A model generated the notes under the pieces. It was not told the origin of the DNA and ran no database searches. It saw only the letters and a list, made by a program, of their open reading frames with translations. The position numbers and the translations under genes are program-made. Below are positions 49,194 to 60,365 of a DNA stretch of 64,000 nucleotides, one piece after another. How positions within the stretch are numbered: the stretch's first letter is position 1; the number at the start of each line of letters is the position of its first letter. Origin of the DNA: Hydnum rufescens UP504 (taxonomy: Eukaryota > Basidiomycota > Agaricomycetes > Cantharellales > Hydnaceae); the NCBI GenBank assembly GCA_014904985.1, contig MU129092.1:60099-124098 (forward strand), given 5' to 3'.

Positions 49194-50663
49194 TTATACA
49201 CCTAACTGAGCGCGCTGGATAAAGAGAATGGGCGATTAACTGTGGGGCTAAAGGCAAAAGTGAAGTATGGAACGCTTACCAGCATCTGAATCGTATTCCG
49301 TTCCTGAGGCGGAAGGGCTTCGATCTGCGCTGGGGTGAGACTCAGGACTTGCATCAGCATGGCCTAATGTGAGGTTGACAGCATTTCAATGAATCAATCA
49401 CTCTGCGGAACGAGGTCAGGAACATACCTTCCGCTGTTCGTCGAGTTGAGCAGCGCTCGGTGATACCTGGATTGCTGGAGCAGGTGCTATGGCGGCCGGG
49501 GGCGGCAAGGACGGCGGAGGGTAAAATGCTGGTTGCTGCTGAGGGGCAAAGGGAGGCATTGGATGAGGTGGAGGTATTGGCGGCGGTACCGGGGGCACAT
49601 GTTGTTGGCTTGGAGCAAAAGGTGGAGGATACGAAGGAACGACTGCCGGACCCACGGCGGGCGGGGGCGCTGGGGCCTTTGCAGATGCGGTTGCAGCAAG
49701 CATTCTCTGATCGTGGCCAAGGGTGGGATTTTCTTCAGTCATATTGTGAAATGAAACAGGTAATAGGTATGCAGGGGCTCTTTACCTGCAATACGGATGG
49801 GTCGACGATATGATTCATTAACATTGCTTGGAATAAGGCGTAGGACAGTTGGGGTTGGGAAGTAAGTAGGTGGCGAGCTTGATCTGGCGAGTTAATGACG
49901 AACACCTAAGTAGAATGTGATCCAGTTCGCCGCCGGAATGTTACAGAGGGGGGGATATCAACGCACTTTCATGTGACCCATGACCTCCATAAGTTGGGCA
50001 GGCCGCATTGTCGCTATGACATTGCTAATGACATCTAGAGCCGTCGCGCCAGGCGGTACAGCGATCCCAGGCGGTATCGCTGACGTGTTTGGAGCCTTGA
50101 GAGATGACGGTTGTTGACTATCTGTTGCGGAGGCCCCGAGTAACCCATCCAGCTCGCCGCGGTTGGTAGTCTTCCCCTCCAGGAATGGATCCGAGTCTGC
50201 CAGGTCAATGCGCAGAGGTCGACCTTTCACGTCGGTCCCATTGAGATTCCGGACGGCAGATTTAGCGGTCTCATGATCTGTCGAGATGTTTATGAAATAA
50301 AAATGAACGTGCTAGGAGACAGTAAAGCGAAAAATACCGAAGAACTCGCAGAAACCAAACCCTTTGGCCTTTCCAGTGTCCCGGTCAAATACTAATCTGT
50401 AAGGGTGAGACTAAGATATAGCAATGGATCAGCAGAGCCACATTTTCCCCACCGAAATCCCGCTACTGGTCCGACCGACGAGAAAACTTCGATCAATTGC
50501 TCCTACCATACCCCAGCTGTGAATTGGTGGATCCAACAAAAAAGAACCAACTCAACATACCTCAGTCATATCATACGGGACATTTCCCACTATACAGCAG
50601 GATCCATGAGCCTACGAACCGTAGAGAGGGAGATGCCGCCTTACCAAATATAACGCGACTCAT
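49194..50663 (-). CDS. RNA15: Cleavage stimulation factor 64 kDa subunit (CstF-64/Rna15)
   Basis: This RNA-binding subunit of the pre-mRNA 3'-end cleavage machinery recognises GU/U-rich downstream elements in the nucleus. Exon 1 (50663-50645, MSRVIF) splices into VGNVPYDMTE, then QLIEVFSSVGPVAGFR and LVFDRDTGKAKGFGFCEFF. These supply RNP2 and RNP1 of an N-terminal RRM, followed by TAKSAVRNLNGTDVKGRPLR. The hinge region reads ISNVIATMRPAQLMEVMGHMK and LSYALFQAMLMNHIVDPSVL. A proline-rich linker follows (49430-49740). The C-terminal domain AMLMQVLSLTPAQIEALPPQ with NTIQML splices to RAQLGV and stop. Exons are short, with introns of about 45-75 nt. The order RRM, hinge, Pro-rich linker and C-terminal helices matches the family. 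Confidence 0.9.
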
Positions 50664-51968
50664 GCTTAGCGTTGAGTATGGCTCGTGATTTCGGAAACAC
50701 CCGAAAGTGAGGGGAATTTGGAGATGCTGTTAGCGCGCTGCGCTTGAGTGGCCAAAAACGAGGATCACAGAGAATTTCTAGTTATCTGGGCTGCATTCCC
50801 AACATTGCTCCTTGAATCCAGGGAGCATTTTGCCGCCCAGCCCACATATTACCCTGTAGAAGTATGGGACTGCTCGCCCTACTGTAACGAGATCTAGTCT
50901 CTAGATAAGGTCTCCGATAAGGGTCGGAGCTCGGTCAGAAGACAATACTGGACAATGGGCTGGAGTGTACGTCGATTTAGTACAGTGATGAGAATATATA
51001 ATCAGGAACTACACACCTCAGCAACCACCTCCAATAGGATGTGCAGAAGATTTCCCTCCGCTTTAGGAATCATGCATGATTGAAATTTCCTGCCACATGC
51101 CAGTTGCGATCCCAGTGAATAGTTAGGAGGGGTGAGAACTATGTCGCCTAGGGTCGAGATAACGAAGGCTCGCCTGACGCCCATTCCGGCACAAAGACGT
51201 TGACGTGGCCATCGGAGAGGAAGCATTTGTAGCATGAGCTGAGGGTAATGATGAACACATCACTGTTGAATACTACAGTATATCCACCAATCATTTACAA
51301 GTCCTCGCAATAATACACATCTTCTATTAAGGATCGGCTCTCTGGAAATAGAAAATAAACCAGGGACGAAAGCGACACAACAGATTAAAAGCGTGTTAAG
51401 CGGAACACTGCAATTAAGCGGCTACCCTCTTCCCAGGATAACCGCAAGGGGTCTATTCGTTGCCACTATCATTTGTGGCATTAATGGCACCGGATGGCGA
51501 ACCGTTCTTGTGGCTAGATTTGTGTTTCCCTTGGTCTACGTTGGTATCTCAGTCAATGCAGACATCTTGGGCATATCAGACATTGAGATGGGATTGTACC
51601 TTTTTTGGAACCCTTCTCTGGGAAACATGGTTGGCTCAAAAGCACGTCCAAGTACATCTGAGCTCTCGGGACCACAATGTCGGCGGGGGCACAATCAGGC
51701 AAGAGATTGGCCTCGGCCTTGGCAAGGGCACGCTGAGATTCATCAAGGGCTTTGCTATGTCGCACACCTATTTAGTGTGAATGAGGATATACTCAAGACA
51801 TGATGATCGAAGGATTCATACGTACTCAATGAGACAGATTCATCCTCTATACGAGGCTTTCCATAATCCTGCTTCATCCGATGCCGCACCATCTCCAGAA
51901 CGCTGCTTCAGCGAACGAGACATCACAATTGTCAACGACACCAGTTTCGGCCAGGGCTCAACAACACT
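50664..51968. other. Intergenic stretch, no assignable gene
   Basis: Short open frames occur on both strands, for example plus 51500-51780 and minus 51553-51765 (QRALAKAEANLLPDCAPADI), without a recognised family or a convincing exon chain. A decayed gene is possible. Confidence 0.4.
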
Positions 51969-52682
51969 TCACCTTGGGGCGACCATGCCTCCATTCCCCA
52001 CAATGTCCAGTACACCTTCCCACCCCATGGGAGCAAGTCGATTTTGCAAGCTAGAGGCCACCACCGGTCGATGCTGAGCGAGAAGCGCAAATGTGTGGGT
52101 AAGGAGAAGTGAGATTTCTTGAGTCAGCGAAGATGCGAACGCAGGAGGGAGGACCGTCGTATTTGGTAAATCAGCATCAGCATCTTCATCAGTTTCTCCG
52201 CCGTTGCTACGTTCTGAACCAAGGATAGGAGAGGCAGAGGGCTGGCTTCGAAGAACGGAGACAGCAATTGCTTCGACCTCATCCCGGAGAGTGTATTCGG
52301 GCACGAATGTTTCATGAGCAAGATGAGGCCATCGAGAGGATAGAGATGTGATGTCGGCGGACGGTGGGTGAGTTTCTATCTCTATTTTCCTTCTTTTTCG
52401 TGGGCGACGTTGTTTGAGGGCTCCCTGAGACACACTAACAGGGCTAGGATGATCTTCGGAATCCTCATCATCGTCTGGGTCGCGGAGAGACTCTGCATGT
52501 TCGCTGATAATCCCGCCCTCCTCGCCCGCAGGATTGGAAGACGGCCCTGAGGCAAAAACAAGAGGCGAGGAAGCATTCTGAGTAGCTTCAGTACGCAGCA
52601 CGCGCAGAAGTGAGTCGTAGTGTATCAGCTCGGTGTGCAGTTTCTTGGGCGCGACTTTCGTGGCCTGTTTACTTTTCCCCAT
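51969..52682 (-). CDS. Uncharacterised, probably nuclear protein
   Basis: A 237-residue open frame starting MGKSKQATKVAPKKLHTELI. I do not recognise the family. Visible features are a basic lysine-rich N-terminus and a helical segment (HYDSLLRVLRTEATQ). An acidic stretch (RDPDDDEDSEDHP) precedes a strong nuclear-localisation-like cluster (KQRRPRKRRKIEIE, about residues 92-105). The C-terminal part is helical and looks conserved: RDEVEAIAVSVLRSQ, LTQEISLLLTHTFALLAQHR and NRLAPMGWEGVLDIVG. The frame ends soon after at VAPR. The last codons overlap a possible GTGAAG donor, so a further 3' exon cannot be excluded. It is divergent from RSC7, with only 49 bp between the two start codons, so they probably share a promoter. 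Confidence 0.6.
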   Translation of the reverse strand: MGKSKQATKVAPKKLHTELIHYDSLLRVLRTEATQNASSPLVFASGPSSNPAGEEGGIISEHAESLRDPDDDEDSEDHPSPVSVSQGALKQRRPRKRRKIEIETHPPSADITSLSSRWPHLAHETFVPEYTLRDEVEAIAVSVLRSQPSASPILGSERSNGGETDEDADADLPNTTVLPPAFASSLTQEISLLLTHTFALLAQHRPVVASSLQNRLAPMGWEGVLDIVGNGGMVAPR

Positions 52683-52731
52683 AGTTTTCGGCATTCTCCG
52701 GCAGTCTCGTCTTCCATTGACCCATTCAGTT
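52683..52731. promoter_or_regulatory. 49-bp bidirectional start-codon interval
   Basis: The ATG of the minus-strand uncharacterised gene and the ATG of RSC7 are 49 bp apart, so transcription start sites must lie in or across this interval or within the opposite gene. No TATA box is evident. Confidence 0.55.
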
Positions 52732-54756
52732 ATGCCCCGCGATCTAGACGCGTTTGAAGAAGATTTCGACATCTCGGACGACGCACAAGGCACCGGAGTG
52801 ACCGGAGGCAGCATTGGGACTGAAGAAGATGAAAACGACCTAGTTACTGACGACGCAAATAACGATGGAGAAGAAGGTGAGGAAGAAGAAGAAGAGGAAG
52901 AGGAAGAGGAGGGGGAGGAGGAGGAAGAAGCAGAAGAAGAAGGAGAGGGAGAAAGTGAAGAGGGTCCAAAAAGACGAGTCCCAAAAATCATCATTAAACG
53001 AAATCGCGGCCGAGGACGAGCTGTTGCCTCAGCACGTAGTTCAGCTCAGGGCTCCCCTGCCCCTCGTGGTCGTGGGGCTGGCGCTTCCCGGGGAAGACCA
53101 CGAGGCCGTGGTCGTGGGAGGGGAAGGGGGGCTGCAACTGGCTTGACTGTCGTCCTCAAGAATCCTCGCGCCGTAACCAAGAATGAAGAGAATGATCCTC
53201 CAACCGATCCCGAACCTAGTGCCTCGTTGGAAACACCCCCCGTCGATGCGAATGCTGGTGCGTTATGCCCCTCTTTTCTTACTCCCCATTATCGATGGTT
53301 GTTCCTCAGCAGTTCCCAAGTTCCCTGTCGGCACTTCGTACCGTAAAGTCAAAGGGAAATACTATGTCTTTGAATCAGACGAGCTCTTGACTGAAGAGCA
53401 CGAAAAGGGCAATACCAAGATCGACCCCCTAGGGAATCTTCTTGGCGGTATGCTTATTGCTTTCTTTCGTGAACTATTCGTGGAAACAGTGTGGATTGCT
53501 AGGCCGCGTCTTCAAGGCCCCCACGTTTCGTAGCCCTTGGAGACCCAATCCAGAAAAGCAATATATGCTCTCTATCGATGCCGCTCGCACCTCAGGCTTT
53601 CGCGACTCTTTGTATTATTTTCGTCGTAACCCTACCGTTGTAAAACTCACTCTCACACAGGCTGAAAAGGAACATCTCATCTCCATGGGTCGACTCTCGA
53701 ACAATCTCAAATCTCGTAGCGTGACAATGCTGACTGCTCGAAGTGCATTCAAGCTACACGGGTCTAAAATGGTGAAAGGTAAGTGCCAACACCTGGTCGC
53801 GTTTCGCGTTTCAGTTCCCGATGTTCACCTGCCATCTCAGATGGTAAATGGGTCACAGATGATTATGATGAAGACGCCGTGCGAGCTGAGTGTATCGAAA
53901 AGGGCCTAGTTCCGGGGTCCCTTGTCGGCGAGCTCCCAGACTTGAATATATATCCTGTTGGCGACATCGGGCAGCCTATACGCACACATGCATACTCCCA
54001 TCTATCTGGTCCTAGTGGTACCAGTGGCGTCGGTGCTGGATCGGGAAATCTCAACGCGGGCGGTGGTGGTGGGTCCAGTGGGATTTATCGATCTGGAGGC
54101 CCGACTACACATTTTGGTGGGGCTGGTCTTGGACCATTCGATGATCCGTATTATTTCGGGGGTGGTGCTGGCTCTGCGGGGGCAGCAGCCAGACGAGCGG
54201 CTCTCTCGCGCGATGGCATCGGTGAGGACAACTGGATGTGGAAGACCGCACTCCGTGTGCACGAGAGCAATGAGGCGTTTCGTGGGATGCGGAAGGGTCG
54301 GCTTCAAGGCGCTGCAATTACACTCGACCCCCCAGACTCGGATCGTGGCGCGATTGATGGTGGTATCGAGGAAACATTGCGAATTATTCGAGACCTTGGA
54401 GACGAGACTGGGGCGCTGATACCACAGCCAGACGCGGAAGATCCTGAGGTTTTGGCTCGGAAGCGGAGAAGGATTGACGAGAATGCTGGTGCGGCACTGG
54501 GGGTGTACGAGCCCCATACGGATTCATTCCTATGTGAGTCTCCTTTACTCGCACTTCTTCAGGGGCTTGTGCGTTTACTCCCCAATATCGAGTAGACCGA
54601 GCAGATACCCAACCGACAGAGGCAAGGATAGAGCATGTCCTTGGGCATCCAATGGTCACTGGAGACAAAAAAGTTGGCGGTCTGGCATGGGGTGTTATTT
54701 GGGTAGACACGGTGTTAGAGATCCCCTCTGACACCGAAGAGACAAGTCCGAGGTGA
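52732..54756 (+). CDS. RSC7: Chromatin remodelling complex subunit RSC7/Npl6-like (SWI/SNF-RSC family)
   Basis: This matches the RSC7/Swp82 family of accessory subunits of fungal SWI/SNF and RSC remodellers. The N-terminus (MPRDLDAFEEDFDISDDAQG) leads into a long Glu run encoded by GAA/GAG repeats (52860-52960), a basic segment and a Gly-Arg-rich GRGRGRGRG tract. The core has VGTSYRKVKGKYYVFESDEL and FKAPTFRSPWRPNPEKQYML. It continues SIDAARTSGFRDSLYYFRRN, SRSVTMLTARSAFKLHGSKM, then an exon joining VKDGKWVTDDYDED. These are the conserved RSC7 blocks. A Gly-rich stretch and a C-terminal region follow. The last intron (GTGAGT..TAG) splices into YRADTQPTEARIEHVLGHPM, and the stop is at 54754-54756. 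An in-frame upstream extension has no better ATG. Confidence 0.86.
52860..52965 (+). repeat. GAA/GAG run encoding polyglutamate
   Basis: This is an imperfect GAA/GAG trinucleotide run inside RSC7 that encodes about 30 mostly Glu residues. It is likely to vary in length among isolates. Confidence 0.9.
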
Positions 54757-55459
54757 CATCTAGCCTACAGAGTGGTACTGTATTCAAGTTGTTGATTCAT
54801 GTCCTCAGCTCCGTCGTTGGGTCGCAAACAAACAGACAGCATCGAGTTGCGAGTAAAATTTGAGTATGAATACATAAAGCAATCCTCCACCCAAAGACCG
54901 GCATTGCTGCAAAGAACAAATGGCAATGACGGCCTGCCGGCACCGTCGCTGCCGAGAGACACGGAACAGCGACGAACCCAGACACACTTCAACGCGATAA
55001 CAGCAAGGGATGAAACAACAGGAGTGGACATGGGCGACTGGAAGCATTGACCCACGATATAACCGCTCCAATGGATGAGTTGTTGCAAATTCCTCGACGT
55101 TGCGTCGAATTCCGGAGGGGAGATTACTCTGCGCGATAACATGAGATTAGTCCAAGCCGAAAGAAAAACCGGCAGAAACTCACTGGAACGAGCGCGCATC
55201 TTTCTCCGCTTCCTTCTGAGCCTTCGGGATCTCTTTTTCTACACAGCACAAGACCACGTCAAAAACGAGAGACACACAAATGACTGAAGTCCTATCACCT
55301 TCCACTTATCACGCATCTGAAACGAATATAGGGGTGAGAAGGTGAAAACACAGATAGGACGAAGCACTTACGATTTCTCAAAGGTTGTGGTGGTCGGGAG
55401 CAACTGGCTTGAGCTATACAGCTTTTAAACCAACTCAACGCCGGAGTTTGCCGGGGATC
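54757..55459. other. Interval between RSC7 and RPC6 with a possible short minus-strand gene
   Basis: On the minus strand an exon-like piece at about 55183-55240 reads EKEIPKAQKEAEKDARSFQ. It could splice to SNLPSGIRRNVEEFATTHPL (about 55060-55130) across a GTGAGT..CAG intron. An earlier minus-strand piece near 55376-55425 reads SSSQLLPTTTTFEKS. No ATG-initiated chain could be completed and the family is not recognised. A 14-bp match (CAACTCAACGCCGG) to the end of the SINE-like element lies at about 55433. Confidence 0.35.
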
Positions 55460-57068
55460 ATGTCCGCCAAGAAAGCATCCGATCTTGCTCAAAGGCTCTG
55501 GACTGAGTGCCGGAATGCCCCAAATCACGTAGGGGAGGCTTCCCTCTTCTCGATGTGTTCTGATTGCAACCGTGTGCTGTTTCCACCCCTCGACAGACAA
55601 TCACACAAGAGAAATTGCTCGAAGCCGTTGGGGAGAAGGAATCTCTTTGCAAACAGGCGATCAACACTCTCCTGAGTAAGGTGTGCCTGGTTATAGTTAT
55701 CTGAATGTTATGGAATTTAACTCGATCCATGGACAAGAATCTCCTACTGCTGCTAACTGATAGCAAAAGTGGCAAGAATACGTACCAAGGTATATCGAGG
55801 GAAGATGCAGCCATGTACGCCTCCGTTGGGCTGACTCCATTTACTGTATCGATCTCTCTAATGCAAGTCTTCTAGCAAAGGGAACATGGATGCTGACGAA
55901 CACCTGGTGTACAGTCACATTTCAGGGTCTCGCAACGAAGGTTTATCATAATCGCAGATGGATTTGACTCCCGCTGACTCCTTCCATCAGGAATTTGGAC
56001 CAAAACTCTCAAGGCACGGACAAATCTGCATCAGACAGTCTTGAATCGATGCCTTAAGAAATTAGAGGGGAAACAACTTGTAAAGACCATCACTTCCGTC
56101 AAATTCCCAACACGAAAGATATATATGCGTAAGGACCTTGAACCTAGTGCGGATGTCAGTGGTGGCCCATGGTATACGGACCACGAGCTCGACACTGCAT
56201 TCATTGAATCCCATTCAGAAGCTATTCTCGTTTACATCCGATCGAGGGTTGGTTATATCGTCAATGATCGTCTTCAATCTAATTAATTCATCTTTTCTTG
56301 TAAATCCAGAGCTTTCCTGAAGCGACCGATGAATGTTCCGAGATGCTCTACCCAACTTCAGTCACTAAATATTATCCGACTACGGCACAGATAACCGTCT
56401 GGCTCAAAAAGGCGCAGATATCTCCTACAGAACTCGAAGAAGGGGACGTACAGATGCTTCTCGACATGCTCGTCTATTCGGGCGAAATCGAGGTGCTTCC
56501 TCGTACCGGGTTTCGTGGGGGAGGCGTATTTGACAGCGATGAGAGTGCCGCTGAGGATGGTGATCGCGATCACGATGAGAGCGGTGGCAGCGATCATGAC
56601 GAAAAGAAGCGGAAGAGGAAACGCCCCGCCTCACGAGCCCGCTCTAGTTCGAGCAAGGTTGAGGGAGACGACAGGGAAGACGAGAATGAGGAAGACGAAA
56701 TTGCGAGCAGGCCCGTGAAACGGCGAAGGAAGAGCGACCAAAGCAAGACTCGTTCGGATCGTGGCCAACCTTCTGATGACGTTGAGTTTGACCTCGACTT
56801 TGCTCGTGTAGAGACGTTCGACGGTCTCGGGGCTTCTAGTGCCTCAGGTTCGTGGAAAGGATCTTTAACTGGAGGCAGCGGGGTGGTTTATCGTGCCCTG
56901 CGCCGTGAAAGGATGGGTTTGGGCTGGGCCCAGACTCCGTGTGGGAGATGCCCCCAGTTTGATTTCTGTTCTGATAAGGACAAGGGCCCTGTCAATCCAG
57001 ATCAGTGCAAGTATTATCGGGATTGGCTGGAGGCACCTATTGGGGAGATATCAGCGATCGACATTTAG
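55460..57068 (+). CDS. RPC34: RNA polymerase III subunit RPC6 (Rpc34)
   Basis: This winged-helix subunit of RNA polymerase III bridges to TFIIIB during initiation at tRNA and 5S genes. The start is MSAKKASDLAQRLWTECRNA, spliced to TITQEKLLEAVGEKESLCKQ (first winged helix). Next come GISREDAA and KGNMDADEHLVYSHISGSRN. GIWTKTLKARTNLHQTVLNR, CLKKLEGKQLVKTITSVK and RKIYMRKDLEPSADVSGGPW are diagnostic RPC34 sequence. The C-terminal part has QITVWLKKAQISPTELEEGD and YSGEIEVL. It ends with four cysteines in CGRCPQFDFCSDKDKG and DQCKYYRDW, the iron-sulphur-type cluster site of the human/fungal subunit. Between these lies an insertion of about 120 residues of acidic and Lys/Arg-rich disorder (56530-56850). 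It contains KKRKRKRP and RPVKRRRKS and is absent from the compact family core. Confidence 0.9.
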
Positions 57069-57910
57069 CAAAGGGTTCGTACCTAGCTTGACACAACTTC
57101 GCTTGGGCTCACATACGCCCTTCTATCACACACTGGATCATTGGCATAATCTTTGAGATCCACCCTGACCGATGGATGAGTTTACTATATATTGTGTACG
57201 CTATCCGGACCAAGCTGCGCTGATTGGTTGGGTACTCGTTACATGCAATTGCAATCATATCGCGTACAGGTATTGGCGACGTTCCTGGTGCCCCTTGGCG
57301 TATTCAGGACTTTACTTCTCGCTCTTATAGCTGAATATCAGTTTGCGCATCGCGTTCCCATGATCCGGTGACTGTTTCCTTTGGAAGGATTATGGATAAC
57401 AGGAGTCCATCCTTATCTTTAATTGCTAGGCACCAAATCCACATCCCGCTGATTGAGGCAGTGGAATGCAGATTATACCACTTCAAGTCGTTTAGAATCG
57501 ATTTCGGTGCTTCCGGCACGCCATATCGCAGTTGGGGTCGATAATTCAAGTTCGCCGGAATAACAATTCAGTGGTATGCGCCACGAACTTCACCCCACTA
57601 GCTCTTGGGCGTCGCTAGAATGGATTTTTCGCCGTGATTGGTGGTAATTCTGGAGCGGAGAAACAGTCAGACGCACGGTGCACCATGTATTTACAATAGT
57701 GTGCGTACGGTGAGTGAATATTAAGAATATTGCTATGACAAAAAGAACAAAGTATATACAGAGTCGGACACGGTGATGACGGGAAAAAGAGGTTGAGAAA
57801 ACAACAGCCAAAGTGGTCTAACGGAAGTGCGGTGAATAAAAGAATAAACATGAACGTTCAGAGTCTAGAGAGTACGAATGCATGATAAGAGGTTAGATCC
57901 TATGGGAATT
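57069..57910. other. Intergenic, convergent 3' ends
   Basis: No gene is seen between RPC6 and the homeodomain gene. Both 3' UTRs fall here, and the right end is AT-rich near 57715-57850. Confidence 0.5.
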
Positions 57911-59222
57911 TTAACTGGAAGAGAAAAGACCGCAGAGGGCTAACGCCGCTTCCATCTCCGCACGGGTGTTGGAGGATGACGCATTGGGCTTGATCCCCAG
58001 GAGATTCCTTGATTCTGGTCTTTCGACAGGCAGCCTCTCTACTCGGTCGGAAGCTGCGACACGTGCGTTGTGCACGGTCCGATGGGTTGTGTTTGCTGAT
58101 TCGGTTCGGATAGAAGTCGATTTCTCTGTGGGTTTATCAACGGCCGTGTCGGCTCTTTCGGAGGGGATATCCCTCTGTCCAAAATTCGGTTCAGCAAATA
58201 AGCCGGAGATGAAGGAATAGGGTGGTGAGGAGGACCGAAGAACGGATCGAATAGACATCGAGTCCAGTGAGCGTCCATCGAAGGGCGTAATAGCCTCATG
58301 CTCATCAGATACCGAGATCTCTGTGCGACTATCCAGCGTTCCTTCGTCTTCATCGTCGAATTGAATCTTCAGATCTCGCTCATGGTCGGAAGATACAGAA
58401 GAAAAACTGGCGGCATTCGCGCACGCCCATTCCAATGTCACGCGTTGCCTCTTCTTTCGGTAATTGAGAAGAGAGTGCTCGCTTCGAGACCGTGAAAAGG
58501 AGTGCATAGCAGGGGGCGATTTTCTAATTGATGGAGAAGCGCTTCGTGCTCGTTTTAGCGGGGGAGGTGCAGATGTAGGTGAACTTGGGGGTGAAGAAAC
58601 CATGTGACCCCAGATATGTGGAGTATGATCGGGGTGATATGACGCGTCCAACACGGAGCGGGGATGAGGGGATGGTAATTCAGTAAGGGATGCTACGCGA
58701 TCGAGCGTAGGGCGCGAGGAGGCAGCAGCCGCAGCCGCTCTTGCTCTGGCCGACTTGGAAACTTCCTTACGGGTCATGTGACGTTTGTTTTGAAACCACT
58801 CTTTTACAGTTCGAGAATCTCTGGGACCGCGACGCGTGCATAGTTTATTAGAATGGCACGGTGCGATGGAAATTTTGTAATCGTACTCACAGCTTCAGCC
58901 TTGACGCGACCACCGAACGTTCTTCGCGTGAAGGGTGACGGTTTTCGTTGAAAGCGCGCTCCAACGTCGACACATGAGAAGTATTGAGTCTGCGCAGCTC
59001 TTGGGACAATTCATCACGATGGTTCAGGGCGCTTCCGGCCACGTGCGCGCTAGTCGTCGCTTGGGACCTTGAGGAACCGTGAAATGCTAGATTGTCACGA
59101 TATTTTGGTTCACGATATCCATGTGAATATTTTGATGGAATAAATCCCGCGTTCTCCCCTAGACTCGAAGAAATGGGGAGCCCCCGAGCACCAAACGACG
59201 TGTTATTGTCGTGTCTTGCCAT
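57911..59222 (-). CDS. Homeodomain transcription factor
   Basis: This is a nuclear DNA-binding protein with one homeodomain. Exons 59222-58891 and 58820-57911 join in frame (70-nt intron) to 413 residues. The homeodomain spans the junction at about residues 75-130. It reads LRRLNTSHVSTLERAFNENR, HPSREERSVVASRLKL and then SRTVKEWFQNKRH, keeping the recognition-helix W-F-x-N-x-R core. The rest is Ser/Arg-rich and disordered. It has an Ala run (RARAAAAAA), basic clusters (LKRARSASPS, YRKKRQRV) and an acidic patch (FDDEDEGTLD). The start at 59222 (MARHDNNTSFGARG) was chosen. An in-frame ATG at 59318 would add 32 residues. Basidiomycete fruiting regulators and mating-type HD proteins share this fold; mating-type identity is not indicated, since no partner HD gene is adjacent. 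Confidence 0.86.
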
Positions 59223-60365
59223 GACGGATCCTCGCGTCAAACGAGAAACACAATATCGGGGGATGGATCGGACGCGAGAAGCGAGATATAGCCGACGCGT
59301 CGATATTCCGGATACCAATTTTTGCTGTCAGTTGCGTGAGGAAGGAATCGTCAAGGAAATGATGTTCCAACAAACATGGTTCGCGTTTGTTGGTTGCTGT
59401 TTACTTATTCCCGGCAATCTCCGGTTTAATTTGGCGCATCACAAACAAGCTTCAGCGGTTGCCAGTTGGATTTCTTCCCGACTGTTCCTCACCAATATGC
59501 CGTCAATATCCTGTCTGGACCTGGTAAAGGAGGAAAAGAGCTCCGAAAGCTGGTATGTTTCAGTTGCATACGGTTGGGCTGAAGTATGAAGACACTCGTG
59601 GTGCGGGAAGATATCCGCAAGGTACGATCCAACCATAAACAATTTCAAGCACCAAAACCTTTACAATCATAGAGTTAAGAAACGTGCAACAAACTGAAAT
59701 AAAAAAAAAGCGCATCAGCAAGGGTTCTGCCAGAGCGCTTGAGTGCGTACACGGTATCAGGGGCAAGGGCTGTGACGGTTTTGGCATGCTCCGAGTAATC
59801 ACGGAGCACATCTGGCCAGAGTAACACGTGAGAATAGCCGAAAGGAGCACAAGCTTCTCGTGGAAGATCTTGGGCATGTGGTGTATAATTCTCAATTTTG
59901 AAATAGTTAATATACTTCGAGTTTCTAGGTGTATATGGGGACTCGGACTCTAACCACAATGCCATGAGCCTTATCTGAGGCACACAATCTGTTGCGCACG
60001 GTTTCTGCTTCGCCCGCCAGCATGTGCGTTATCAGGGTAACCGGCGCCGCTTAGAAATGCCGAAGGTTTCGAGCATGTGGGCGATCTACCCATATGTATA
60101 ATCAGATCCTCTCCTCGTTGCAGGATCACTGATAGTCAAATTGACAGCTTGTGCTGCCGTTTCAATTACGTCAGGGTGTGGTCACTGGTCCAACACTCGG
60201 CAGAGGGGGAACGATCCGGGGTGAGTAGAATTATCCTCTTTTGAGTGACGGCTAACTGAAAAGGAAAGGTGGAGGTGCCCGAACAGAGCCATCAGAACAG
60301 AATTCAGTCAAGCTAGTGACTTCCTTTAAATCTATAAAAGCGAGACTCCTGAGCGGTGATGGTCA
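59223..60365. other. Intergenic, no gene seen
   Basis: This region lies upstream of both the homeodomain gene and the RNase T2 gene, which diverge from here. A small A-run lies at 59702-59710. No coding motif is recognised. Confidence 0.5.

Noticed and set aside
52633..52731. Upstream extension of RSC7 encoding an apolar leader
   Set aside because: It lacks a convincing ATG, overlaps the start of the divergent gene, and RSC7 is nuclear, so an apolar leader is not expected.
57911..59222. Mating-type HD1/HD2 locus
   Set aside because: Only one homeodomain gene is present, with no divergent HD partner and no MIP gene nearby.
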